The notes under the pieces are model-generated. The model was not told the DNA's origin and did not search any database. It worked only from the letters and a program-made list of their open reading frames with translations. DNA of 36,662 nt, taken from JBOFFC01 sp051648405. Lineage in GTDB: Bacteria > Planctomycetota > Planctomycetia > Pirellulales > Lacipirellulaceae. The stretch covers positions 1 through 36,662 of the forward strand of contig JBOFFC010000137.1 of NCBI GenBank assembly GCA_051648405.1, in the 5' to 3' direction. The translations under genes and the position numbers were made by a program. This document shows positions 1 to 7,937 of the stretch, piece by piece. Within the stretch, counting starts at the first letter, position 1, and each line of letters begins with the position of its first letter.

Positions 1-26
1 AGTGGGCAGTGGGCAGAGGGCGGTGA
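1..26. repeat. GGGCAGT-type dispersed low-complexity repeat
   Basis: The window opens in two and a half units of an agtgggc-type short tandem repeat. Closely similar stretches recur in three other non-coding gaps of this window (4044-4076, 29138-29167 in reverse orientation, 32908-32940). It lies downstream of the stop codon of the first gene. No coding capacity is seen. I read it as one copy of a dispersed intergenic repeat family. Confidence 0.55.
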
Positions 27-81
27 ACGAAGCGAGGGACCCAGCGTACCGCGCGAGGCACGGGCCGGCTTGTGGGTTGCG

Positions 82-1086
82 TTAGGCGAGCCAGTCCTTG
101 GCTTGGTGGAGGGCGAAGCCGAGCGGTTCCGACTCGATGAAGTCGCGCCCGACTTGAGTTGGCCAACTGATGTACGTTGGCGCGATCGCCCGCTCGAGCG
201 GCCAGGGAGACGGCCCGCGCTCCATCGTCAGTTCGATCAATCGAACCGTGTGCTCGAGCGATTCCCGTTCACGGCTAGCGATCCCGGGTCCGTCGAGCCC
301 ATCGACCCGTTCGACGCCAGTTCGCAGCCCGACGTCAATGCGATCGAGAGCGTCGAAAGCCGCAGTAATCAGCGGACAGAAGTGTCCGGCCTCGATCGTT
401 ACGAACAGATCGACCTCGGCGGAATCGCTAACCCCTGCCGACGTAGGAGCCGGACCCAGGCGTTCTGTCGCCTGCGTGTGCTGGACGGTCTGCGGTTCTC
501 GAGCGTACGCCTTCCGCGCCCGCTTTGCCGCGGCGGCGGCCGTAGGACCATCGCAGGGCTCGCCAAAGTGATGCGCTGCGGCCGCAGCGCCGAGGTCGGA
601 CAGACTTGCTCCTCGCAACAGAACGCAACGGGCGCCCGCGTTAAGCGGGGCGGCGATCGCGCTCGGCGGCGCGAACGACCACGCCGCTAAGATCCGCGCC
701 GCGGACTCGCGCAGCACGCGCCACGAGTCGCGTTCTGCACGCTCGGCGCCGGCGGCGAGCAGTTCTTCGAACGCTCCGCGGAGGTCTTCGCCCTTGATCG
801 CCGCGATCGGCACGGTCGCCCCTGCGTCGCCAAGTCCCTCGGCGAGTGCGAGCGCCGCGTCGTCCGGGGGAGTCATGCCGGTCGTGACGAGCAACCGCAG
901 GTCGGCGTGCAGCGCCAGGCGCGGGGCGAGTCGCTGACCCAGCGTCCGCAGGCGCGACAAGGCGACCGCTGGCCGATCGGCCGCCACGCTGAACAGCGCC
1001 GCCGTTGGCTCGTCGTCGGCTAGCCAGCCCCGTTCCGGATTTGCGAGTGCGAGCGTGGCGGCGTTGATCAGCCGGAGGGTCGTCAT
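82..1086 (-). CDS. uncharacterised protein, about 334 residues
   Basis: I do not recognise this protein with confidence. The reading frame is open further upstream, but that extension runs through the divergent promoter region and looks non-coding (Arg/Pro/Ser-rich), so I start at the ATG giving MTTLRLINAATLALANPERG. The first 180 residues are Ala/Leu-rich and look like a Rossmann-type alpha/beta fold (LLVTTGMTPPDDAALAL, then VPIAAIKGEDL, then AGARCVLLRGASLSDL). This order faintly recalls the DUF1446/AtuA family, but the family's glycine-rich signatures are absent. An Ala/Lys/Arg-rich linker leads to a C-terminal domain ending in APTYISWPTQVGRDFIESEP. No signal peptide or membrane segment is seen. 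It is divergent from the sigma factor gene with about 260 bases between them. Confidence 0.6.
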   Translation of the reverse strand: MTTLRLINAATLALANPERGWLADDEPTAALFSVAADRPAVALSRLRTLGQRLAPRLALHADLRLLVTTGMTPPDDAALALAEGLGDAGATVPIAAIKGEDLRGAFEELLAAGAERAERDSWRVLRESAARILAAWSFAPPSAIAAPLNAGARCVLLRGASLSDLGAAAAAHHFGEPCDGPTAAAAAKRARKAYAREPQTVQHTQATERLGPAPTSAGVSDSAEVDLFVTIEAGHFCPLITAAFDALDRIDVGLRTGVERVDGLDGPGIASRERESLEHTVRLIELTMERGPSPWPLERAIAPTYISWPTQVGRDFIESEPLGFALHQAKDWLA

Positions 1087-1093
1087 CGGGCGA

Positions 1094-1142
1094 GCCCCCG
1101 ACGTGGGGGCGAACGGGGGACGCGTTGTGAGTTCACCACAAC
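1094..1142. promoter_or_regulatory. two small hairpins in the divergent intergenic region
   Basis: Between the divergent starts there are two inverted repeats. One is gccccc/gggggc (1094-1099 and 1105-1110, 5-base loop), directly upstream of the minus-strand gene. The other is gttgtg/cacaac (1124-1129 and 1137-1142, 7-base loop). The region from 1087 to 1349 must hold promoters for both genes, but no clear -35/-10 pair could be picked out. Regulatory function is inferred only from position and symmetry. Confidence 0.25.
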
Positions 1143-1349
1143 AGGGGCTTTGGCGTGCATTTGTTGCAACGCGCACGGGACCTGCGCAAAATCGTGGCGG
1201 CGGGCGCAAGTCCTTGGTACCAATTGGTTTGGAGGAGCCTTTGCGGCTTTCCGTCGGGTCGTGGCGCCGGGAGTGCTCACCGGTCAGTCGTTGCCCAACG
1301 GACGGCCGCGACGCCTCCTCCGCTCGTCTTCTCCTCACCAGGGTCCGCC

Positions 1350-2954
1350 GTGCCACGCTCCCGTCAAGCCGTTGCCGAGGTTGGAACCCCCCGCCCCGCT
1401 TCGCGAAAGGCCGCCGCGGCCGCTCGGCGGACCTCCCCCCCCAAGGGGCGGTCGGCCTCGTCCTCCCCGCGCGGGTACGACGAGTCGGACGAGGACCCGC
1501 GGCTCGAGGACGACTCGTTTGTCCCGGTGATCGCCGCCGAAGCAGACGACGACTCGGGCGCGTCGCACGTCGATGACCCGGTGCGGATGTACCTGATGCA
1601 GATGGGGGAGATCCCCATGCTAAACCGCGACGACGAGATCGCCGCCGCGAAGTCCATCGAGCGGACCCGGACCTCGTTCCGTCGCACGCTGCTGTGCAAC
1701 GACTTCATCCTGCACGGCGCCCTCGACCTGTTGGAGAAGGTCCACTCGAAGGAGCTGCGGCTCGACCGCACGATCGAGATCTCGGTCACCAACGCCGCCG
1801 AGAAGAAGCGGCTGCTGCAGCGACTGGGACCGAACCTGGCGACGATCCGCGGGCTGCTGGCGCAGAACGGCGCGGACTTCTTCGCGTCGGTCGATCACCG
1901 GCTGTCGCGGGCCGCGCGGGCCGCCGCTTGGCGCCGCCTAGTGAGCCGTCGCAACAAGGTCATCCGCCTGGTTGAGGAGATGAACCTCCGCATCGGCCGA
2001 CTGATCCCGTTGATCGATCAGCTCCACGAGATCGGCAGCCGGATGCAGACGATCAAGGCCCAGCTCGCCGATCCCGCGCGGCTGCTCGACGGCGGCCACG
2101 CCGTGGAGCTGCGGCACGAGCTGCGCTACCTGATGCGGATCACGCACGAGAGCCCGGCGACGCTCGCCCGGATCACGACGCGGACCAACACGCGACGCGG
2201 CGCCTACGACGCGGCCAAGCGGTGGCTGTCGGCCGCCAACCTGCGCCTGGTGGTCTCGATCGCCAAGCGGTACCGCAACCGCGGCCTGTCGTTCCTCGAC
2301 CTGATCCAGGAAGGGAACACGGGCCTGATGCGGGCGGTTGATAAGTTCGAGCACGCCCGCGGCTACAAGTTCAGCACCTACGCCACGTGGTGGATCCGTC
2401 AGGCGATCACCCGCGCGATCGCCGACCAAAGCCGCACCATCCGGCTGCCGGTCCACATGATCGACACGATGAGCAAGATCCGCAGCGTCTCGGCCGACTT
2501 CGTCCAGCGTAACGGCCGCGAGCCGAACGCCGACGAGGTCGCCGAGCTGACCGGCCTGTCGATCGACGACGCGGCGTGCATCCTGAAGATGACCCGCCAG
2601 CCGCTGTCGCTCGACCAGCCGGTGGGGGACCACGAGGACAACTACTTCGGCGAGTTCCTCCAAGAGCAGCGCAACGACGACCCGATGTACGAGTCGCACC
2701 TCGAGACGCTCAAGGAGCGCCTGGAGGACGTGATGAACGAGCTCAGCTACCGCGAGCGCGAGATCATCAAGCTCCGCTACGGTCTGACCGACGGCTACAG
2801 CTACACCCTGGAGGAAGTCGGCAAGATCTTCAGCGTGACCCGCGAGCGGGTCCGCCAGATCGAGTCGAAGGCGGTCCGCAAGCTGCAGCAGCCGTACCGG
2901 TCGCGTTCGCTGGCCAGCTTCCTCGACGGCGTCGAGACCCCGGTCGATGTCTGA
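1350..2954 (+). CDS. rpoD: RNA polymerase sigma-70 factor, group 1 (RpoD/SigA type)
   Basis: This is a principal-type sigma factor directing RNA polymerase to housekeeping promoters. Region 1.2 begins near residue 76 (DDPVRMYLMQMGEIPML). A long helical non-conserved insert follows. Region 2 is near residues 288-350, with RLVVSIAKRYRNRGLSFLDL, IQEGNTGLMRAV and the -10 reading helix YKFSTYATWWIRQAITRAIA. Region 3 contains RLPVHMIDTMSKI. Region 4 (about 463-513) ends in the helix-turn-helix TLEEVGKIFSVTRERVRQIE. The frame is also open from an ATG at 1155, but that stretch looks non-coding, so I favour the GTG at 1350. It opens a basic then acidic N-terminal tail (SPPKGRSASSSPRG, then YDESDEDPRLEDDS). 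Start certainty is moderate; the family is certain. The gene stands alone, divergent from the preceding one. Confidence 0.93.
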   Translation: MPRSRQAVAEVGTPRPASRKAAAAARRTSPPKGRSASSSPRGYDESDEDPRLEDDSFVPVIAAEADDDSGASHVDDPVRMYLMQMGEIPMLNRDDEIAAAKSIERTRTSFRRTLLCNDFILHGALDLLEKVHSKELRLDRTIEISVTNAAEKKRLLQRLGPNLATIRGLLAQNGADFFASVDHRLSRAARAAAWRRLVSRRNKVIRLVEEMNLRIGRLIPLIDQLHEIGSRMQTIKAQLADPARLLDGGHAVELRHELRYLMRITHESPATLARITTRTNTRRGAYDAAKRWLSAANLRLVVSIAKRYRNRGLSFLDLIQEGNTGLMRAVDKFEHARGYKFSTYATWWIRQAITRAIADQSRTIRLPVHMIDTMSKIRSVSADFVQRNGREPNADEVAELTGLSIDDAACILKMTRQPLSLDQPVGDHEDNYFGEFLQEQRNDDPMYESHLETLKERLEDVMNELSYREREIIKLRYGLTDGYSYTLEEVGKIFSVTRERVRQIESKAVRKLQQPYRSRSLASFLDGVETPVDV

Positions 2955-3122
2955 GAGCCCGCGGCAGGGGACGGACCCCGGGGCGCCCACCCGAGCCGCG
3001 GGGAATACGGCGGTAACGGGGAGCGAAGGACTACCAGGGCCTTCGAATCCTCCCTGCGGGGGGCTGAGAAGTTGCTTGGAACCGGGCCCCCGCCGGGTTA
3101 ACCTGGGGAGACTAGCGGACTT

Positions 3123-3138
3123 GGGCCCGGTGGGGCCC
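3123..3138. terminator. GGGCCC hairpin between rpoD and the Gly-rich gene
   Basis: Two gggccc hexamers (3123-3128 and 3133-3138) are separated by four bases and followed by ttctacccc. They could form a short GC stem 170 bases after the sigma factor stop codon and 40 bases before the next start. The rest of the 2955-3177 gap shows no gene. It could be a weak terminator or a 5'-UTR hairpin of the following gene. Confidence 0.25.
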
Positions 3139-3177
3139 TTCTACCCCGATTGCACCCCTCTCAAGCGGAACGCCGCG

Positions 3178-4002
3178 ATGCGCCTCAGCCCCCGCAGCGC
3201 CTTTTACCTTTTGCTCGCCGCGAGCCTGGTCCTGGTGACCCTGGCCGAGGCTCAAGCCGCCTCTCCCGCGGGCGAGGCCTCCGCGGGCGAGCGTGACCTG
3301 TTCGACGCCCGCGACGACGGTGACGTCAGCTTCAAGTTCGTCGCCAAGGACGACACGCGCGGGCGGATCATCGTCAAGAACGAAACCGACCAGCCGGTCG
3401 CGTTCCGCGTCCCCGAGGCATTCGTCGGCGTCCCCGTCGTCGCGCAGTTCGGCGGCGGTGGTGGAGGGGGCGGCGGTGGTGGCGGTTTCGGTGGCGGCGG
3501 CGGTGGCGGCGGGCAGCAGTCGGTGGGTGGTGGTGGAGGTGGCGGCGGCGGTTTGGGCGGCGGCGGGGGCCAGTTCAGCATCCCCCCCGACGAAGAGCTC
3601 AAGATCAACGTCCCGCTGCTCTGCCTCGACCACGGCAAGCGCATCCCCTCGTCGAGCAAGCCGTACGAACTGGCCCGCGCCGACGCGCACCTGGGGGACA
3701 AGCCCGAGGTGATCGAGTTGCTGGCGGCCTTTGGCCGCGGCGAGCTGCAGCAAGGCGCCGCGCAGGCCGCGGCTTGGAACCTGAACAGTGGCGTCTCGTG
3801 GGACGAGCTCGCCGCGAAGCTCGACGGCACGGTTCGGAGCGTCGTCCGCAACCCGTACTTCACACGCTTCGAGCTGCGAGCCGGCATGGCCTACGCGGGC
3901 GAAGCGGCCCGCCGCGCCGCCGATCGCCCCAAGGACGAGAAGGCCGACGACGAGTCGATGTCGGACGAGGCGGCCGAACTCCCCAGCGACTACACCGAGT
4001 AA
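3178..4002 (+). CDS. secreted glycine-rich protein, planctomycete type
   Basis: This 274-residue protein opens with a clear Sec signal peptide (MRLSPRSAFYLLLAASLVLV, cleavage probably after AEAQA near residue 25). A short beta-rich segment (VSFKFVAKDDTRGRIIVKNE, about 42-65) leads into a region of roughly 50 residues that is almost pure glycine (about 84-133). A conserved-looking C-terminal domain follows (INVPLLCLDHGKRIPSSSKP, later AAAWNLNSGVSWDELAAKL and YFTRFELRAGMAYAGEAARR). The last 25 residues are charged. I have seen the pattern of a beta domain, Gly-rich spacer and helical domain in secreted planctomycete proteins, but no function is known to me. The ATG at 3178 is chosen because it starts the signal peptide; the upstream extension is intergenic. 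Confidence 0.8.
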   Translation: MRLSPRSAFYLLLAASLVLVTLAEAQAASPAGEASAGERDLFDARDDGDVSFKFVAKDDTRGRIIVKNETDQPVAFRVPEAFVGVPVVAQFGGGGGGGGGGGGFGGGGGGGGQQSVGGGGGGGGGLGGGGGQFSIPPDEELKINVPLLCLDHGKRIPSSSKPYELARADAHLGDKPEVIELLAAFGRGELQQGAAQAAAWNLNSGVSWDELAAKLDGTVRSVVRNPYFTRFELRAGMAYAGEAARRAADRPKDEKADDESMSDEAAELPSDYTE

Positions 4003-4014
4003 GGGGACAAATAC

Positions 4015-4112
4015 CCAAGCACCAAGCACCAATGACCAAGAAGCGTGGGCAGCAGGCAGTGGGCAGCAGGCAGTAAGCGACAGCCTTTTGGTCATTGGTG
4101 CTTGGTGCTTGG
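4015..4112. repeat. composite inverted repeat of two dispersed families; possible bidirectional terminator
   Basis: A perfect 25-base inverted repeat (4015-4039 and 4088-4112; left arm contains accaagcaccaatgaccaa) encloses a 48-base loop. The loop carries four tandem gggcagcaggcagt-like units. The element fills the gap between two converging genes, where it could end transcription from both sides. The arms and the loop belong to two different low-complexity repeat types; the loop type recurs elsewhere in the window. Confidence 0.7.
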
Positions 4113-4153
4113 TCATTGCGACCAACGGGCTATCACCCACCACCGCGGGCGCC

Positions 4154-5695
4154 TCAGAGCACCGTGAACCCCAAGTACTTCATCCACTGGTAAACCCAGG
4201 GGTGGCTCCAGGGGTTCCAAGTCGCGTACGCCGCCGACATCGCCGAGAAGGCGAGCAGCGTCCCTGCGACGGCCGTCCCCCACGACCGGCGGCCGAGCCA
4301 GTCGCCGCTGGGGGCGAGCAGCACGGCCCACAGTGGCGCCAGCCAGAACAGCCAGCGGAAGCCGTTCGTCGAGCCGCCGTAGTTGCGATCGGCCTGCGGG
4401 CGCATGCCGAGGTAGAAGACCAGGCAGGCCGCGCTCGCAACGAGCACACCGATCGCGAACCATCGCCGGGCGCCTCCGCCACGCACGACCCACGCGATCC
4501 CCCCGGCGAGGCTCAGCACCCACACGGGCGTGAGCGACACGACGCCGTGGTGGCCGACCGTGGCGTGCAGCGCGTAGGTCGCCCGTGATGCTTCCCCGCG
4601 GTCGAGCCCCTGCGGGTTCCGCCAATAGCTCTGCCGCGTGACGCCGCGGGCCGTGTACTCGTAGTCGTACCAGTTCTCGCCCGGCTCGCTGGCGTGGCGC
4701 TGCGCGTAGGGGGGGGACAGCCGGCCGTGGCCCCAGTAGTTGGCGCCGAAGAACGCCACCGCCACTACGGCCGCCGCGGGGGCGAACCCCCGCAGCGTCT
4801 CGCCCGACCGCGTTCGCAGCAAGTAGACGGCGATCATCGTCGCAATCGACAGCGCCGGGAGCTCGCACGCCACGGCCAGGCCCGCCGCTAGGCCGCAAGC
4901 GGTCGACACGAGAACGCGGCGATGATCGCTCGTGGCGAGCGTCCCCCACAGGTCGCAGGCCACGGCGACGAACGCCGCCGCGATTAGGTGGTTGTTGAGC
5001 GCCGGGGTGAACGAGGCGAGCAGCGTCCCCAAGGCGGCCGTGGCGACGGCCAGCACGCGGCCGAAGTCCTCGCTCCCGAGGCGCTCGACGAGCCGCGCGA
5101 CCGAGACCAGCATCGCCAGCAGCGCGCCGCCGTTCACCAACAGCAGCATCAGCCGGCCGACCTCGTAGGGGTGCGTACCGAGCGTCATCCCCGTGAAGTT
5201 CACAACCAACCAGTACGGAACCGCGAGCAGCACCACCAGCAGCGGCGGCTTGCTCGAGTACTGGTGCAGCTCGCCGTCGCGGCCCCGGTGCTGGACCATG
5301 TCGAGCGTGTCCCACGTCGGCTCGTCAAGGAACCGGTCGATCTCGTAGGCGCCGTCTTCGACGATCGCCCGGACCGCCATCCAGCGGCTGCGGTCGTTGC
5401 CGCTGATGAACGGTCGCTGGAGCCGCAGCTCTTCCGTGACCCGGGTTCGCTCGAGCTCGACACGCTCGTCGAGCGCCTTCCCGCGGAGGCCCTCCTTGGC
5501 GAACCGCTCGCGCTCCTGCTTCAGCGCGGCGTCGGTGCGGTGCGTCTCGAGCGCCGCCAGGTTCACCGCGTTGACGGCCAGGATCTTGCCGGCCGCTTGC
5601 CCCAGCGCCAGGGCGATCAGCAGCGTGTAGACCCCCCAGCGGAGTCGCGCGCGTTCGGCGGCTTCGGGGGCGTGCGTGCGAGGGGCGCCGCTCAT
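4154..5695 (-). CDS. polytopic membrane protein, GT-C glycosyltransferase-like
   Basis: A 513-residue integral membrane protein with about ten hydrophobic segments. After the first segment (YTLLIALALGQAAGKILAV) comes a large loop with SGNDRSRWMAVRAIVEDGAY and later HQYSSKPPLLVVLLAVPYWL. An acidic residue in the first loop followed by a KPPL motif before the next segment is the layout of GT-C enzymes such as ArnT and GT39, which take sugars from polyprenyl-phosphate carriers. The start codon overlaps the stop of the upstream GT2 gene by four bases (ATGA), so the two are probably translationally coupled: GT2 would make the lipid-linked sugar and this protein transfer it outside the membrane. 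The GT-C assignment is inference from topology and motif. The last residues (YQWMKYLGFTVL) run up to the composite repeat. Confidence 0.75.
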   Translation of the reverse strand: MSGAPRTHAPEAAERARLRWGVYTLLIALALGQAAGKILAVNAVNLAALETHRTDAALKQERERFAKEGLRGKALDERVELERTRVTEELRLQRPFISGNDRSRWMAVRAIVEDGAYEIDRFLDEPTWDTLDMVQHRGRDGELHQYSSKPPLLVVLLAVPYWLVVNFTGMTLGTHPYEVGRLMLLLVNGGALLAMLVSVARLVERLGSEDFGRVLAVATAALGTLLASFTPALNNHLIAAAFVAVACDLWGTLATSDHRRVLVSTACGLAAGLAVACELPALSIATMIAVYLLRTRSGETLRGFAPAAAVVAVAFFGANYWGHGRLSPPYAQRHASEPGENWYDYEYTARGVTRQSYWRNPQGLDRGEASRATYALHATVGHHGVVSLTPVWVLSLAGGIAWVVRGGGARRWFAIGVLVASAACLVFYLGMRPQADRNYGGSTNGFRWLFWLAPLWAVLLAPSGDWLGRRSWGTAVAGTLLAFSAMSAAYATWNPWSHPWVYQWMKYLGFTVL

Positions 5696-6699
5696 GACGC
5701 CTCGCGCGACGGGCCAGGGATCACCCCCGGGGCGCGGGTCGGCGTGGGGGTCCGCTCGGCGACCGAGTAGCGCGACGCCCCCGGCGCGAGCGCCGACGTG
5801 ATCATCGCCCCCAGCAAACCGATCGACAGGAACTGCCCGCCGACCAGGCAGAGCGCGAGCGCGTAGTACAGCGACGCCGTCTCGTGCAGGTGGACCGCTT
5901 CGAGCCCGGGGACCGAGCGCGACACGACCCACCGCACGGCGAGCCAACCCAGGCAGGCGGCCCCCAGCGCGAAGCTCACCAGGCCGACCCCCCCCAGCAG
6001 GTGCTGCGGCCGGTCGCCGTACGAGGTGAGGAACTTGACGGTGATCAGGTCCAATAGCCCCTTCAGCAGCCGCGACACGCCGTACTTCGACTTGCCGTGC
6101 AGCCGCGGCCGGTGGTGGACCGCCGCCTCGGCCGTGCGGAACCCGCGCGAGGCGGCCAGGACCGGCACAAACCGGTGCAGCTCGCCGTACAGCGTGAGCT
6201 CGTCGAGCACCTCGCGGCGGTAGGCCTTGAGTCCGCAGTTGTGGTCGTGCAGCGAGACCCCGGTGAGCCAACTCACGAGGCCGTTGAAGGCCAGCGACGG
6301 CCAGCGCTTGTGCCACGGGTCTTGGCGATCGACCTTCCAGCCGCTGCCGATGTCGTAGCCCTGGTCGAGCAGGCCGACGAGCGCGGGGATCTCGGCCGGG
6401 TCGTCTTGCAGGTCGGCGTCGATCGTCACGACGACCGGGGCGACCGCGGCGTCGAAGCCGGCGACGAGCGCCGCCGCCTTGCCGAAGTTCCTTCGGAAGC
6501 GGACCCCTTCGACCCGCGGGTCCTCGGCCGCCAGGGCCTCGATCGTGCTCCACGAGTCGTCGCGCGAGCCGTCATCGACGAACACCAGTTGCAGGTCGTA
6601 GTCGGCGCGCGCGGCCATGGCGGCGATCTGGCGGTGCAACTCGCGCAGCGTGGCCCCTTCGTCGAAGCAGGGGACGACGACCGACACGGGCCGCGGCAT
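5692..6699 (-). CDS. family 2 glycosyltransferase, polyprenyl-phosphate sugar synthase (DPM1/GtrB-like)
   Basis: This 335-residue enzyme is expected to transfer a sugar from a nucleotide sugar to polyprenyl phosphate on the cytoplasmic side. It starts with MPRPVSVVVPCFDEGATL. The GT-A motifs are clear: LVFVDDGSRDDSW (about 40), VVTIDADLQDDPAEIPAL (about 90, the metal-binding DXD-type site) and LHDHNCGLKAYRREV (about 150). HGKSKYGVSRLLKGLLDL is the juxtamembrane amphipathic segment. Two C-terminal membrane helices follow (LVSFALGAACLGWLAV and YYALALCLVGGQFLSIGLLG), as in GtrB/DPM1 enzymes. It is the middle gene of a three-gene minus-strand operon, 48 bases after the LPG-synthase-like gene and overlapping the next gene by four bases. 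Confidence 0.9.
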   Translation of the reverse strand: MPRPVSVVVPCFDEGATLRELHRQIAAMAARADYDLQLVFVDDGSRDDSWSTIEALAAEDPRVEGVRFRRNFGKAAALVAGFDAAVAPVVVTIDADLQDDPAEIPALVGLLDQGYDIGSGWKVDRQDPWHKRWPSLAFNGLVSWLTGVSLHDHNCGLKAYRREVLDELTLYGELHRFVPVLAASRGFRTAEAAVHHRPRLHGKSKYGVSRLLKGLLDLITVKFLTSYGDRPQHLLGGVGLVSFALGAACLGWLAVRWVVSRSVPGLEAVHLHETASLYYALALCLVGGQFLSIGLLGAMITSALAPGASRYSVAERTPTPTRAPGVIPGPSREAS

Positions 6700-6747
6700 G
6701 GGAGGGTCGCCGTAGGACGAAGCGAACGCATCGATCGGGAGCGCGGG

Positions 6748-7809
6748 CTACGGGCGTTGCTGGTGAGGCAGGACCCCGGCCCGTCGCATCGACGCAACTC
6801 CAATCAGGATAACACAGATCGCCCCCTCCGCCGCCAGCCAAACGAGGCGAACGGCGATCGTCGTGGCGAGCGCCACGCCGGGGCCTAGGGCCGGGGAAAG
6901 GAGCTCTAGGCCGAGTGCCTCGCGGACCACAAGGCCCCCCGGGAGCATCGCTAAGAACCCCGCTACCACCGGCAGTGCCGCAGCCAGGACCCACAGGGTC
7001 GCCAGCCCCCAGCCGTCGGGCCCCGGGCCCCCGACGGACCACGCGGCAAGCCACAGGCTCGCCCCGTAGCCGATCCACGTGATCGTCGCCGCCAACCACC
7101 CCTGGGCCATCAGCCGCCAGGTGAGCCCGCGGGCGAGGGCCTTGGAGGTCGCCGCGGCGGTTTGCTCGGCCGCGTCGTCCCCCGCGGGGTCGCCCCCGGC
7201 CGCCTGTCGGCCGCCGGCCAGCCTTCCGACGAGCCAGCGCGCGACGGGGGGCAACGTCGGCAAGGCACAACCGGCGCCGAGCGCCAAGGCGAGCGCCGCC
7301 ATCCACCCCGAGGGGGCCGCGCCGACGGCCTCCTGCCGCACCGCGACGAGCCCCGCTGCCAGGACCCCCCCCACGGCCATCACGGTGAGCGTCTCGTAGA
7401 AGACGCTCGCCGCTTGGGTCCGAAGGGAGCCGCCAAAGCGGCGCATCCGCGCGAGCCGCAGCACGATCACGGCCCCTTTGCCGGGGACGTACTTGGCGAT
7501 CTGGCTGACGAAGTACGCCGAAACGGTCGGCCACAGCGGGGCGGGCTGCTCGAGCGCGAGCAGCGTCTTCCGCCAGAACCAGGCCATCGGCAGGCCGCTC
7601 AACAGGAACACGGCCCCCGACGCCACGGCCAAACCGGGGCGCAGGGTGATCCGGCGGGTCGCGAGGTCGGCCCACGCGTCGCGTGCCGCGCCGGCGACGA
7701 ACCAGCAGACGGCGGCGACGAGCAGCAGCTTGAGCGCAACCAACAGCCTCCCGCGCCACGCGGGTGCGGCCCGGGGATGGTCTCCGTCGATCGAGCCTAC
7801 GGGTGTCAC
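6748..7809 (-). CDS. lysylphosphatidylglycerol synthase TM-region family membrane protein (PF03706/UPF0104)
   Basis: A 353-residue protein with seven or eight hydrophobic segments and the family signatures SAYFVSQIAKYVPGKGAVIV (about 90-110), SVFYETLTVMAVGGVLAAGL and a final LPGGLVVREALGLELL. It lacks the soluble catalytic domain of MprF, so it is the stand-alone membrane form. In many bacteria such proteins sit beside GT2 enzymes and are thought to act in lipid or lipid-linked glycan transfer or flipping. Here it is the first gene of an operon with a DPM1-like GT2 and a GT-C-like protein, which supports a joint role in envelope glycan or lipid modification. Its start at 7809 is divergent from the AI-2E permease gene. 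The exact substrate cannot be read from the sequence. Confidence 0.85.
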   Translation of the reverse strand: MTPVGSIDGDHPRAAPAWRGRLLVALKLLLVAAVCWFVAGAARDAWADLATRRITLRPGLAVASGAVFLLSGLPMAWFWRKTLLALEQPAPLWPTVSAYFVSQIAKYVPGKGAVIVLRLARMRRFGGSLRTQAASVFYETLTVMAVGGVLAAGLVAVRQEAVGAAPSGWMAALALALGAGCALPTLPPVARWLVGRLAGGRQAAGGDPAGDDAAEQTAAATSKALARGLTWRLMAQGWLAATITWIGYGASLWLAAWSVGGPGPDGWGLATLWVLAAALPVVAGFLAMLPGGLVVREALGLELLSPALGPGVALATTIAVRLVWLAAEGAICVILIGVASMRRAGVLPHQQRP

Positions 7810-7937
7810 GGGGGTCCTTGCGGGGGGGCGTGGCCGGCGAAAGTGGCCGCAACGCGGCGGGCGTCACTTGCTACACTCGCCGGGCGCCCCGTCGCCAGTG
7901 GGGCCCCGGCGCGAACCACGAGCGTAGCGAAGGGTCG

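Noticed and set aside
1155..1349. N-terminal extension of the sigma factor from an ATG
   Set aside because: The 65 extra residues are rich in Trp, Cys, Ser and Pro without sigma features and overlap the divergent promoter region. The GTG at 1350 gives a more plausible protein, though this is not proven.
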